From positions 1-54,925 of the forward strand of contig JAGGNB010000026.1 in the NCBI GenBank assembly GCA_017886375.1: 54,925 bases of DNA, read 5' to 3'. The notes beneath the pieces were generated by a model. That model saw only the letters and a program-made list of their open reading frames with translations, ran no database searches and was not told where the DNA came from. The DNA comes from Octadecabacter sp. (GTDB lineage Bacteria; Pseudomonadota; Alphaproteobacteria; Rhodobacterales; Rhodobacteraceae). Below, piece by piece: positions 27,295 through 35,289 of this stretch. A program made the translations under genes and the position numbers. Each line of letters opens with the position of its first letter. Positions within the stretch are counted from its first letter, which is position 1.

Positions 27295-28203
27295 ATGCCA
27301 CTCGCCATGAACCGTGACGTCTTTATCACCGCCGCAATTACCGGGTCCGGCAGCACCCAAGATCGCAGTCCGCACGTGCCGCGCTCCCCCGAAGATATCG
27401 CCAATAGCGCGATTGATGCGGCCAAAGCAGGGGCCGCTGTGGTGCATTGCCATGTGCGTGACCCTGAAACGGGCGTCCCCAGCCGCCGGTTGGATTTGTA
27501 TCGTGAATTGACGGATCGTATCCGTTCCGCCGATGTTGATGTGGTATTAAACCTTACGGCCGGCATGGGCGGTGATATTGTGTTTGGCGGTACGGAAAAT
27601 CCACTGCCGACGGTTGCTGGCACTGACATGGTTGGCGCGAGCGAACGGGTCGCCCATGTTGCGCAATGCCTGCCTGAAATTTGCACGCTTGATTGCGGCA
27701 CGATGAATTTCGCTGAAGCCGATTATGTCATGACCAATACCCCCGGAATGCTGCGCGCGATGGGGCAGATGATGACGACTTTGGGCGTTAAGCCCGAGAT
27801 CGAGGCGTTTGATACCGGCCATCTGTGGTTCGCCAAGCAGCTTGTGGCTGAGGGTATTTTGGAACCCAACGCGCTGGTGCAGCTGTGCATGGGGGTGCCG
27901 TGGGGCGCGCCTGATGACCTCAATACCTTCATGGCGATGGTCAACAACGTGCCACCAGAGTGGACGTTCAGCGCCTTTGGTCTGGGGCGCAGCCAGATGC
28001 CTTATGTGGCGGCGTCTGTGCTGGCGGGCGGCAATGTGCGCGTCGGGCTGGAGGATAATCTGATGCTCGACAAAGGCGTGTTGGCGACCAATGCACAACT
28101 GGTGGACCGCGCGCGCGGGATCGTTGAAAATCTTGGGGCAAAGGTAATCGGGCCCGCCGAAGTGCGCGAAAAGCTTGGGCTGGTAAAGCAAGCGCCTAAA
28201 TGA
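27295..28203 (+). CDS. Beta-keto acid cleavage enzyme (BKACE), probably dehydrocarnitine-specific
   Basis: 302 aa zinc TIM barrel that condenses a beta-keto acid with acetyl-CoA and splits off acetoacetate. The zinc pair lies in VVHCHVRDPETG. DCGTMNF and AFDTGHLWF follow, and GGNVRVGLEDN is the family signature. In this neighbourhood (carnitine dehydrogenase/thioesterase 1 kb downstream) the best substrate is 3-dehydrocarnitine, giving betainyl-CoA plus acetoacetate, as described for Sinorhizobium. The ATG at 27295 has GGGAG upstream. Its stop overlaps the next start as ATGA. Confidence 0.92.
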   Translation: MPLAMNRDVFITAAITGSGSTQDRSPHVPRSPEDIANSAIDAAKAGAAVVHCHVRDPETGVPSRRLDLYRELTDRIRSADVDVVLNLTAGMGGDIVFGGTENPLPTVAGTDMVGASERVAHVAQCLPEICTLDCGTMNFAEADYVMTNTPGMLRAMGQMMTTLGVKPEIEAFDTGHLWFAKQLVAEGILEPNALVQLCMGVPWGAPDDLNTFMAMVNNVPPEWTFSAFGLGRSQMPYVAASVLAGGNVRVGLEDNLMLDKGVLATNAQLVDRARGIVENLGAKVIGPAEVREKLGLVKQAPK

Positions 28204-28349
28204 GGCTGCTGGCGTTTATGATGCTAACTGGGTGCGCCCAAACTGTGCCACACCCCTTTGGTGTCACCATGGTCGAAGAAACCACCTGCATCGGACAGGG
28301 TGGGCAAATTGTGATGGGGCCAGAAGGTGGGTTTTGTGCTGGGGGCTAG
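28200..28349 (+). CDS. Tiny lipoprotein 1 (49 aa)
   Basis: The start overlaps the BKACE stop (ATGA). MRLLAFMMLTGC is a short signal with a lipobox (LTGC), so Cys12 would be lipidated. The mature part has only about 38 residues, is Gly-rich and has two more cysteines (TTCIG and GFCAGG). No family is recognised. With the next two genes it forms a run of three small lipoproteins, all translated in tight succession. Confidence 0.62.
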   Translation: MRLLAFMMLTGCAQTVPHPFGVTMVEETTCIGQGGQIVMGPEGGFCAGG

Positions 28350-28355
28350 AGGGCT

Positions 28356-28901
28356 GTGATACGACGCGTTTTGACAGGGCTGGTGCTGGTGGTTTTGGCC
28401 GCTTGCACCGCCGAACAACCCGTCCTGACCCAAGGGGCCGTTTTGCGCGATCCATCCGCGCAGATCGCATCGCAAACCAATGTCACAGCAGACCGAATGG
28501 CCGGACGCTGGGTCATTCGGCAAAGATTTGCCACTCAATCTGGCCCACTGGGTGTTGTGACGTTTTCCACGTTGCCAGACGGCGCATTACAGATGGCACA
28601 GACCCGCCAAACCTGCGGCGTAGATCCCTGCGAAAACGATCAAGCCGTTGTTTTAATTGAATCAACGGGGCCGGGTCGCTGGATGGCGGTTGATGCGCCT
28701 GCCGCCTTCCCACGCGAAGAAATCTGGGTGATGTGGATGGATTTCGACAGCCGCACCGCCGCCATTGGCACCCCAAATGGTGACTTTGGCTGGATTATGG
28801 ACAAGAATCCCACAGGCGGTGGCGATCGCATTGCCGCGGCGCGCGACATCATGGATTGGTTTGGTTATGATGTTTCACAACTCCAAGAGGTGGAACAATG
28901 A
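28356..28901 (+). CDS. Lipoprotein 2 (181 aa, possible lipocalin-like fold)
   Basis: GTG start six bases after the previous stop, with GAGGG close upstream. The lipobox is VVLAAC (Cys17). The mature domain contains RMAGRWVIRQRF, GVVTFSTLPDGALQM, ESTGPGRWMAVDA and IWVMWMDFDSRTAAIGTPNG. This beta-rich pattern with the GRW start and WVMWMDFD strand resembles lipocalin/Blc-type barrels that hold small hydrophobic ligands. Two cysteines (TCGVDPCEN) may form a disulphide. It is probably anchored in the inner or outer membrane, facing the periplasm. The overlap with the next start (ATGA) implies co-translation. Confidence 0.8.
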   Translation: MIRRVLTGLVLVVLAACTAEQPVLTQGAVLRDPSAQIASQTNVTADRMAGRWVIRQRFATQSGPLGVVTFSTLPDGALQMAQTRQTCGVDPCENDQAVVLIESTGPGRWMAVDAPAAFPREEIWVMWMDFDSRTAAIGTPNGDFGWIMDKNPTGGGDRIAAARDIMDWFGYDVSQLQEVEQ

Positions 28902-29200
28902 AACGCGCACTGGTTGGTTTTGGTTTGGTGCTGGGTTTCGCCGCCTGTAACGAAATTGCGTTGCCTGGCTTGCCGGGTGCTGCGGCCCCAGCGGGCGGCG
29001 GGGGCTTTCGGGAATACCTCGTCCTCGGGTCATCCATGTCCTTTGAAGACTGTCGCGCCCGTGGTGGCATCATCATTCAGGATGCAGGCAGCCCAATGAT
29101 TGCGTGCGACCCGCGCGTGCGCCGTGAACCTGTCCCCGCAGACGAATTTGACCACCCCGGCAGTCCAGTTCCGCAAACGGCGGACGTCGCCAGCGGTTAA
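28898..29200 (+). CDS. Lipoprotein 3 (100 aa)
   Basis: Lipobox GFAAC (Cys17). Pro/Gly-rich linker to about residue 38, then a short compact segment YLVLGSSMSFEDCRARGGIIIQDAGSPMIACDP with two cysteines, followed by an acidic and proline-rich tail. Start and previous stop overlap as ATGA. A terminator-like hairpin follows it. No domain is recognised. The segment around the second and third cysteines looks like a small disulphide-stabilised module. Confidence 0.8.
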   Translation: MKRALVGFGLVLGFAACNEIALPGLPGAAAPAGGGGFREYLVLGSSMSFEDCRARGGIIIQDAGSPMIACDPRVRREPVPADEFDHPGSPVPQTADVASG

Positions 29201-29234
29201 TCGCGCGATTGGTCTTGACGCCCCTAGCAAAAGG

Positions 29235-29263
29235 GCCTCGCATGCGCGGGGCTATTAATTTTT
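29235..29263 (+). terminator. Intrinsic terminator between lipoprotein 3 and carnitine dehydrogenase
   Basis: GCCTCGC pairs with GCGGGGC (one G-T pair) around ATGC and is followed by TATTAATTTTT. The tail ends next to the ribosome site of the next gene, so it could also act as an attenuator. Confidence 0.55.
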
Positions 29264-29276
29264 GAAGGGGCGGAAT

Positions 29277-30746
29277 TTGACACAAAGTGTAGCGATCATT
29301 GGCGGTGGCGTTATCGGTGGCGGTTGGGCCGCGCGGTTTTTGTTAAACGGATGGGACGTGCGGGTTTTTGACCCCGATCCGAATGCGCAGCGCAAGATCG
29401 GCGAGGTGTTGGAAAACGCCCGCGCGTCGTTGCCTGGCCTTTATGACATGCCGATGCCCGATGAGGGCGCGCTGACGTTCCATGACACATTGGCGGACGC
29501 CGTAGACGGTGCGGTTTGGGTTCAGGAAAGTGTGCCCGAACGCCTTGAGATGAAGCACAGTGTTTACCGCGACATCCAAAAACACTGCGCGGCGGACGCG
29601 GTCATTGCGTCCTCGACCTCTGGCTTCAAGCCGTCACAGTTGCAACACAACGCCATGCGCCCCGAACAGATCGTCGTCTGCCACCCGTTCAACCCTGTTT
29701 ACCTTTTGCCGCTGATCGAAGTTGTCGGCACGGATGTGAACGCGGATATGATTGGCGGAGTTGAGGATGTTTTGCGCGGCGTCGGCATGTTCCCCCTGCT
29801 CGTCAAAAAGGAGATCGACGCCCATATCGCGGATCGTTTCCTTGAAGCGGTGTGGCGCGAAGCCCTGTGGTTGATCAAAGACGGCATCGCCACGACGGAA
29901 GAAATCGATGATGCCATCCGCATGGGATTTGGCCTGCGCTGGGCGCAAATGGGCCTGTTTGAAACCTACCGCATCGCAGGTGGTGAAGCGGGGATGCGGC
30001 ATTTCATTGAACAATTCGGACCCTGTCTGGCGTGGCCTTGGACGAAACTGATGGATGTGCCAGAATTGACTGAAGATCTGATCGACAAGATCGCGAGCCA
30101 GTCGGACGCGCAGTCGGGCCACCACACAATCCGCGAACTGGAACGTCACCGCGACGCCAATCTTGTGGGGATGATGCGCACCCTTAAGGCGCGCGATTGG
30201 GGGGCGGGCGCGATCCTGAACACCCACGACAAAACCATGAACCAGACCCGCGCGATCCCCGAGACGTTGGCGGACGTGGGCGACCTGAACCTGGCCGTTA
30301 AAACCGTGGAACGCGCGGTCCCGCTGGATTGGACGGACTACAACGGCCACATGAACGAAGCGCGGTATTTGCAGGCCTTTGGCGATGCCACCGACCGTTT
30401 GATGCATATTGTTGGCTGCACGCCGGACTATATCGCGAAGGGTGGCAGCTATTTCACCGCCGAAACCCACATCCGTCACCTTGATGAAGTCAAAGCCGGG
30501 GCGCGGATCAGGGTCGAGACGCAGGTTTTGTTGGGGGCTGGCAAGAAAATGCAGCTGTTTCACGCAATGTATGAAGGCGATCGTTTGCTGGCCACGGGCG
30601 AACATATGTTGATCCACGTCAGCCTTGCGACGCGGCGCGCCTGCGATCCAGCCCCGGATGTGGCCGATCAACTGGGCAAACTGGCCGCCGCCCACGCGCA
30701 ATTGCCGCGACCGGACGGCGCGGGCGCGGCTGTGGGCAAACGCTGA
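29277..30746 (+). CDS. lcdH: L-carnitine 3-dehydrogenase fused to betainyl-CoA thioesterase
   Basis: 489 aa. The N-terminal part (1-320) is a 3-hydroxyacyl-CoA-dehydrogenase-like NAD enzyme with the dinucleotide loop IIGGGVIGGGWAARF, the segment QESVPERLEMK and the catalytic region CHPFNP. The C-terminal part (about 345-470) is a hot-dog thioesterase with LDWTDYNGHMNEARY. This fusion is known for L-carnitine dehydrogenase with betainyl-CoA thioesterase in Sinorhizobium. It oxidises carnitine at C3, and the thioesterase removes CoA from the BKACE product. TTG at 29277 is chosen because AAGGGG sits five bases before it. Its stop overlaps the SDR start. Confidence 0.93.
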   Translation: MTQSVAIIGGGVIGGGWAARFLLNGWDVRVFDPDPNAQRKIGEVLENARASLPGLYDMPMPDEGALTFHDTLADAVDGAVWVQESVPERLEMKHSVYRDIQKHCAADAVIASSTSGFKPSQLQHNAMRPEQIVVCHPFNPVYLLPLIEVVGTDVNADMIGGVEDVLRGVGMFPLLVKKEIDAHIADRFLEAVWREALWLIKDGIATTEEIDDAIRMGFGLRWAQMGLFETYRIAGGEAGMRHFIEQFGPCLAWPWTKLMDVPELTEDLIDKIASQSDAQSGHHTIRELERHRDANLVGMMRTLKARDWGAGAILNTHDKTMNQTRAIPETLADVGDLNLAVKTVERAVPLDWTDYNGHMNEARYLQAFGDATDRLMHIVGCTPDYIAKGGSYFTAETHIRHLDEVKAGARIRVETQVLLGAGKKMQLFHAMYEGDRLLATGEHMLIHVSLATRRACDPAPDVADQLGKLAAAHAQLPRPDGAGAAVGKR

Positions 30747-31498
30747 TGCGGGTCCTCATCACCGCAGGCGCATCGGGCATCGGTTTTGCTATGGGCGACG
30801 CGTTTGCAGCCGCAGGTTATGACGTTTGGGTCACGGACGTGGACGCGGCGGCGCTGGCAGATTGCCCGACAACATGGACGACACGATTGGTGGACGCCGC
30901 AAACGAGGCGCAAATGCGCGGCTTGTTTGAGGAGATCGCCAGCGCGGGCGGGTTGGACGTGGCCTGTGCGAATGCAGGCATCGCAGGGCCAACGGCGCAG
31001 GTTGAAGATGTCGCGTGGGAGGATTGGAAAACTTGCGTCGACATCACCTTAGGCGCTGCTTTCCTGACCGCAAAATTCGCGGCACCCTTGTTGAAGGCGG
31101 CAGGCGCGGGCGCGATTATTCTGACATCTTCTACTGCGGGCGTGTTTGGCTACCCCAACCGTGCGCCTTATTCGGCGGCGAAATGGGGCGTGATCGGGCT
31201 GATGAAAACGCTGGCCATGGAATTGGGGCCGTTCGGTATTCGCGCCAACGCGATCTGCCCCGGCGCCGTGGAAGGCCCGCGCATGGACGGCGTGTTGCAG
31301 CGCGAAGCGGCGGCCAAAGGCATGACCCGCGACGCGGTCTATGACGGATACGCATCGGGCACGTCGATGCGCACGTTTGTGCGCGCACAAGATATCGCCA
31401 ACATGGCGGTGTTTTTGGCATCGAATGGTGCTGCGCGCGTGTCTGGGCAGGTGATTTGCGTTGATGGGCATACCGAAAATCCGGACCCAAAGCCATGA
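30746..31498 (+). CDS. Short-chain dehydrogenase/reductase
   Basis: 250 aa classical SDR. The cofactor loop is TAGASGIGFAMG, then CANAGIAGP, with the catalytic Tyr142 and Lys146 in YSAAK and a serine in ILTSSTAG. ICPGAVEGPRM closes the site. An aspartate after the second strand (VTDVDAAAL) suggests NAD rather than NADP. Its start overlaps the carnitine dehydrogenase stop (TGATG), so both are made from one message. Its substrate in carnitine use is unknown; a hydroxy acid or betaine-side product is possible. Confidence 0.9.
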   Translation: MRVLITAGASGIGFAMGDAFAAAGYDVWVTDVDAAALADCPTTWTTRLVDAANEAQMRGLFEEIASAGGLDVACANAGIAGPTAQVEDVAWEDWKTCVDITLGAAFLTAKFAAPLLKAAGAGAIILTSSTAGVFGYPNRAPYSAAKWGVIGLMKTLAMELGPFGIRANAICPGAVEGPRMDGVLQREAAAKGMTRDAVYDGYASGTSMRTFVRAQDIANMAVFLASNGAARVSGQVICVDGHTENPDPKP

Positions 31499-31525
31499 GA
31501 TCGAATTGGCTGCGCCAATCCGATC
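31499..31525 (+). terminator. Strong hairpin after the carnitine operon
   Basis: Starts at the base after the SDR stop. GATCG plus ATTGGC pairs with GCCAAT plus CGATC around a TGC loop, with one A-C mismatch. It lacks a T-run but is followed at once by a second G/C hairpin (GGGGG CCAG CCCCC, 31529-31542). Confidence 0.55.
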
Positions 31526-31528
31526 AAA

Positions 31529-31580
31529 GGGGGCCAGCCCCCGTCCTGCGGACTCCCCCGGGATACTTTTAAAGCAAAGA
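31529..31580 (+). repeat. Dispersed intergenic repeat, copy b
   Basis: A GGGGGC/GCCCCC hairpin, then CTCCCCCGGGATACTTTT and AAGCAAAG. It shares the GGGATA-T-rich-AAGCAAAG core with copy a. It lies between the convergent SDR and XRE genes. Similar boxes are common in roseobacter intergenic DNA and probably stop transcription. Confidence 0.6.
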
Positions 31581-31584
31581 CCGC

Positions 31585-32445
31585 TCAGAGGTATTTTGCT
31601 TGTAAAGTTTGGATGTAATCTGGCAAACCGCGCGGCGTGATGGATGCTTCGCGCACCAATGTGTCAAAATGGCGGGTCATCAATTGCACCCGTTCGGTGT
31701 CGCGAAATGCCAGATAGTTTTGCCCCAGATACAACACCGCCAGCAAGGGTCCGAACACTGTCACCGGCGCGGAAAACAGGCGGCGGGCATCAAAAATATG
31801 CAAGCGCAGCGTCGGATAAAGATCGGTTTGAAGGGCCGCGAAGTGGTCCAGTTGTGCCGCCCGTAAATTGGCTGGAACGCCTTCGTAATAGCCTGTGCCG
31901 GACGCAAAACTAGTGAGTTCATAGATCGGCAGCGCGATTTCGTAGTCCGATTTCGCTGCACGCATCCAGCGCAACCGGTCCTCAGATGCGCCGATTGCCT
32001 GTTCAGTCGAGCGGCCCAATTGCGGCCCGTATTCCCAGCGTAACAGGTCGGGCAATTTCAACATGTCAGGCAGGCCCGCAGGAACATGACGGATTTTGTA
32101 GCCCTCCGCTTCTTGATGCCAAGCAAATACTTGCTCATCGACCAGTGCGCGTGGCGCTTTGGTGACTTCAAATGATGCGGCAATCAAATCGGCCGCCAGT
32201 TCGGGGCGCGCCGTCAGGCCAAGCAACCAATCGGCAGACACCCCAAGCGCATAGGCGCATCCCGCCACGATCTGGGCGTTGGGCAGTCGCGCACCGTCCC
32301 CTGTTAGCAGTTGCGAAACGGTTGATCTGTCTACGCCAATGGCGCGCGCGAGGCCGGATTGCGTGGCGTTCTGCGTCGTCATCGCCTCCCGCAGGCGGGT
32401 TCGAAACAGCAGGGCTCGGGCGCGTTTGTCGATATTTTGAAGCAT
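31585..32445 (-). CDS. XRE-type helix-turn-helix regulator with large effector domain
   Basis: 286 aa. The HTH is at about residues 25-60 (NATQSGLARAIGVDRSTVSQLLTG). The following 220 residues form an unrecognised domain with several Trp and aromatic positions (FAWHQEAEGYKIRHVPAG, RWEYGP, TSFASGTGYYEGVP) that may bind a ligand. The preferred start is ATG at 32445 (MLQNIDKRARALLFRTRL). Unusually, no Shine-Dalgarno site precedes it; a palindromic operator-like dyad sits two bases upstream instead. It converges on the carnitine operon and diverges from DUF2061 and the desaturase, either of which could be a target. Confidence 0.85.
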   Translation of the reverse strand: MLQNIDKRARALLFRTRLREAMTTQNATQSGLARAIGVDRSTVSQLLTGDGARLPNAQIVAGCAYALGVSADWLLGLTARPELAADLIAASFEVTKAPRALVDEQVFAWHQEAEGYKIRHVPAGLPDMLKLPDLLRWEYGPQLGRSTEQAIGASEDRLRWMRAAKSDYEIALPIYELTSFASGTGYYEGVPANLRAAQLDHFAALQTDLYPTLRLHIFDARRLFSAPVTVFGPLLAVLYLGQNYLAFRDTERVQLMTRHFDTLVREASITPRGLPDYIQTLQAKYL

Positions 32446-32447
32446 AA

Positions 32448-32479
32448 GGTGATACTTATCACCAAATGCACGTTTTGGT
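32448..32479. promoter_or_regulatory. Overlapping dyads, probable autoregulatory operator
   Basis: GGTGATACTTATCACC (32448-32463) is a perfect dyad with 7-bp arms. It overlaps a second dyad, ACCAAA-N7-TTTGGT (32461-32479). They lie between the XRE gene start (two bases away) and the divergent DUF2061 gene. Confidence 0.6.
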
Positions 32480-32547
32480 AACCCTTTCCAGAATTCCGTC
32501 AGCATGGCGTTGCTAGTAGACCAAAGAAAACAGGTTACGGAGCACCT

Positions 32548-32751
32548 ATGGACACGCGCAAACGTACACTCGTCAAAGCCATTATCTGGAACCTGATCGG
32601 GCTTGGCGTGATGCTGACCGTGGGTTTCATCGCGACGGGTTCTTTTGTTGTTGGGGGTGCGATGGCGGTGGTGAATGCGTCGATTGGCCTGTCGAGTTAT
32701 GTGCTTTATGAACGGGTTTGGGATCGTGTGCATTGGGGTCGCAATGTCTGA
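32548..32751 (+). CDS. DUF2061 membrane protein
   Basis: 67 aa, two predicted helices (about residues 10-29 and 34-52) with a KRTLVKAIIWN start that is typical of DUF2061. CGGAG lies five bases upstream of the ATG. The last eight bases overlap the start of the desaturase gene, which implies coupled translation and perhaps a common role in the membrane. The function of DUF2061 is unknown. Confidence 0.85.
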   Translation: MDTRKRTLVKAIIWNLIGLGVMLTVGFIATGSFVVGGAMAVVNASIGLSSYVLYERVWDRVHWGRNV

Positions 32752-33652
32752 TCGCAGCGCGACGCTTGCGCCCAGCAGAGCTGTCGAATGGCCGACGGTT
32801 CGTTTGGCAGCTGTCTGTTATCTCGGGGCGTTTTTGGCGCTGTGGGTCTTGCCGACATGGGCTGCGATCCTTGTGTTGGGGCCGATCATTGCGCTGCATG
32901 CGTCGCTGACGCATGAAGTCGTACACGGTCATCCCTTTGCCAATCAAACACTGAATGTCGCGCTGGTTTTCCCCGCGCTCACGCTGGTTGTGCCTTATGC
33001 GCGGTTTCGATCCACCCATCTTGCCCATCATCGCGACGAACATTTGACCGACCCCTATGATGATCCCGAAAGCAACTATCTTGATCCGGTCATCTGGGTG
33101 GGATTGGCCGCGCCAATGCGCGCGGTGTTGCGGTTTAACAATCGCCTTTTGGGGCGGCTTTTGATCGGGCCGCTGGTCGGCCAGTTCATGTGGATGGCCA
33201 GCGATCTGCGGGCCTGTCGCGCGGGCGAGCGTGATGTGATCCGTGGATGGGTCGCGCATATTCCGGCCGTCGCAATGGTTGTGGCGCTTATTTGGGCGGC
33301 GCCGCTGCCGTTTTGGGCCTACGCGATTGGCGCTTATATTGGCCATTCAATCTTGCGCATCCGCACGTTTCTTGAACACCGTGCCCATGATCTATGCCGC
33401 GCCAGAACTGTCATTGTCGAAGACCATGGGCCACTGGCATTATTGTTCCTAAACAACAATCTACACGTTGTTCACCACATGCATCCCAACGTGGCGTGGT
33501 ACGATCTTCCTGCACTTTACGCCACCAATCGCGCGCATTATCTGCGCCGCAACGACGGCTACGTTTTCACATCTTACGGCGACGTGTTCCGCCGGTATTT
33601 CTGGCACGCCAAAGACCCTGTTCCCCATCCCCTCTGGCGCAAAGACGACTGA
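32744..33652 (+). CDS. Membrane fatty-acid-desaturase-family protein
   Basis: 302 aa integral di-iron enzyme. The three histidine boxes are complete: HEVVHGH (57-63), HLAHHRDEH (from 92) and HVVHHMHP (near 240). Four or more membrane helices surround them. The DPYDDPESNYLDP segment after box 2 resembles the beta-carotene ketolase/hydroxylase and alkane-monooxygenase side of the superfamily, so acyl-lipid desaturation and hydroxylation are both possible. It overlaps DUF2061 by eight bases and precedes a DMT exporter by 16. Confidence 0.87.
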   Translation: MSDRSATLAPSRAVEWPTVRLAAVCYLGAFLALWVLPTWAAILVLGPIIALHASLTHEVVHGHPFANQTLNVALVFPALTLVVPYARFRSTHLAHHRDEHLTDPYDDPESNYLDPVIWVGLAAPMRAVLRFNNRLLGRLLIGPLVGQFMWMASDLRACRAGERDVIRGWVAHIPAVAMVVALIWAAPLPFWAYAIGAYIGHSILRIRTFLEHRAHDLCRARTVIVEDHGPLALLFLNNNLHVVHHMHPNVAWYDLPALYATNRAHYLRRNDGYVFTSYGDVFRRYFWHAKDPVPHPLWRKDD

Positions 33653-33668
33653 GCGTGCATGACGGGCC

Positions 33669-34574
33669 ATGGACGCTTGGATCCCCATCACCCTTTTGGC
33701 TGCAGTTGCGCAAACCGCGCGCTTTGGTCTGCAAAAGCAGCTTAAATCAACGCAGCTAAGCACGGGCGGCGCGACCTTCGCGCGGTTCATCTATTCATCG
33801 CCCCTCGTGGTGCTGGGCGTGCTGATCTACGCCAGCATCACCGCGCAATCGCTGCCCGCGATCCCGCCGGTGTTTTGGGCCTACGCGCTGGTTGGGGGCG
33901 CTGCCCAAATCCTCGCGACGATGTGCGTTGTGGCGCTGTTTGCGCATCGCAACTTTGCCGTCGGTATCACGTTCAAAAAGACCGAAGTGTTGATGGCCGT
34001 GTTCGTCGGCCTGCTTATTCTGGGCGAGGGCGTCACATGGTTGGCGTTTGGTGCCATTCTGATCGGGCTGGCTGGCGTTGTGTTGCTGTCGGACCCACCT
34101 GGTGCGTCACAAGACGCGTGGCACAAACGTATCCTGAACCGCGCGGCGGGACTTGGGCTTGCATCTGGGCTATTGTTTGCCTGTTCCGGTGTCGGGTATC
34201 GCGGGGCGTCGCTGTCGCTGGACACAGGTGATGTGTTCTTGCGCGCGACACTGACATTGGCCTGCGTCACCACGGCGCAAACCATCGCCATGGCGATCTG
34301 GTTGCGCCTGTTTGATCGCGGTGAAATCAGCCGCGTGCTGTCCACATGGCGCGTATCAAGCCTTGTGGGGATCACCAGTATGATCGGATCAACCTGTTGG
34401 TTCGTCGCCTTCACGTTGCAAACGGTTGCCTATGTCAAAGCGTTGGGGCAGATCGAATTGCTGTTCTCCCTCGCGCTTACGATGTTCTTTTTCAACGAAA
34501 AAGTCAGCCGCCGTGAGGTACAAGGCGGCGGCTTATTGGTCCTGTCGGTGTTGGTGCTGGTCTTGGTCACTTAG
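33669..34574 (+). CDS. EamA/DMT-family transporter
   Basis: 301 aa, about ten membrane helices in two EamA halves (residues 5-142 and 158-300). FKKTEVLMAVFVGLLILGEGVTW is the conserved end of the first half, and LALTMFFFNEKVSRRE is its counterpart in the second. Members export amino acids, nucleotides or drugs, and the substrate is unknown. It follows the desaturase closely and converges with the Nudix gene through a 4-nt overlap. The ribosome site is weak. Confidence 0.9.
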   Translation: MDAWIPITLLAAVAQTARFGLQKQLKSTQLSTGGATFARFIYSSPLVVLGVLIYASITAQSLPAIPPVFWAYALVGGAAQILATMCVVALFAHRNFAVGITFKKTEVLMAVFVGLLILGEGVTWLAFGAILIGLAGVVLLSDPPGASQDAWHKRILNRAAGLGLASGLLFACSGVGYRGASLSLDTGDVFLRATLTLACVTTAQTIAMAIWLRLFDRGEISRVLSTWRVSSLVGITSMIGSTCWFVAFTLQTVAYVKALGQIELLFSLALTMFFFNEKVSRREVQGGGLLVLSVLVLVLVT

Positions 34575-35269
34575 GGTTCAAGCGGGCTGACACCACCAAG
34601 CCGTGTCACCAGATGCGCCTCGTCGTCATTGCGAAAGAACGGCACGGTGTCAGGTGGGCCGTCGCGGTGCAGGCCTGACGCGATCTCGGCCAGTACAACC
34701 TCGGTGATGAACGGCAAATCAAGCGCGCGCGCCTCGCTCAACGGGACCCAATGAAGGTGGCCCAACTCATCCTCGGCGTTTGTGAAATCGTCGGGGTCGG
34801 TGACAAGCTGATCCGCGTTAACCATAAAAAACCGTGCATCAAACCGGCGTGGGCGACCTTGCGGTGTTACGGCGCGAAACACGAACTGCAAAGCTGACGC
34901 ATTAGGGCGATGTCCGCTGCGCGCGAACCCGCGCCAGCCTTGCGGCGCATCGGGCCAGCGCGTGGGCGTGCCTAGAATTTGGCCGGTTTCTTCCCATAAT
35001 TCACGGATTGCTGCGGCGGCGAGGGTCTCGGGCGTGCGCGTGCTGTGTTCGGCCAATCGATCTGCATCGATCTGCGACAACCCGCGAGCGAGTTCAATCG
35101 CGCCGTCACCTGCGTCAACTGCACCGCCGGGAAAGACGTATTTGTTCGGCATGAATGCCGCCGACGCGCCGCGCTGGCCCATCAACACGCAAGGCCGCGT
35201 TGCACGGTCGCGCAGTACAATTACTGTTGCTGCGTCCCGTAGCGCTGTTTTGTCCAAAATATCACCCAT
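34571..35269 (-). CDS. Nudix hydrolase
   Basis: 232 aa. The Nudix box is present as GGAVDAGD...AAIRELWEETGQILG, with an insertion between its first glycine and the REx2EE core, as in CoA-pyrophosphatase-like and NUDT19-like members. The FPGGAVD start and the RFFMVNADQL strand fit that branch. The true start is MGDILDKTALRD at 35269, with GGGG six bases upstream; a longer frame overlaps DUF983 out of frame. It follows DUF983 by 20 bases and is probably co-transcribed. Confidence 0.9.
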   Translation of the reverse strand: MGDILDKTALRDAATVIVLRDRATRPCVLMGQRGASAAFMPNKYVFPGGAVDAGDGAIELARGLSQIDADRLAEHSTRTPETLAAAAIRELWEETGQILGTPTRWPDAPQGWRGFARSGHRPNASALQFVFRAVTPQGRPRRFDARFFMVNADQLVTDPDDFTNAEDELGHLHWVPLSEARALDLPFITEVVLAEIASGLHRDGPPDTVPFFRNDDEAHLVTRLGGVSPLEP

Positions 35270-35289
35270 CGCTGCCCCACGTGTCGGGG

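Noticed and set aside
29634-30701. Minus-strand frame of 355 codons opposite carnitine dehydrogenase
   Set aside because: Antisense to a gene with clear motifs.
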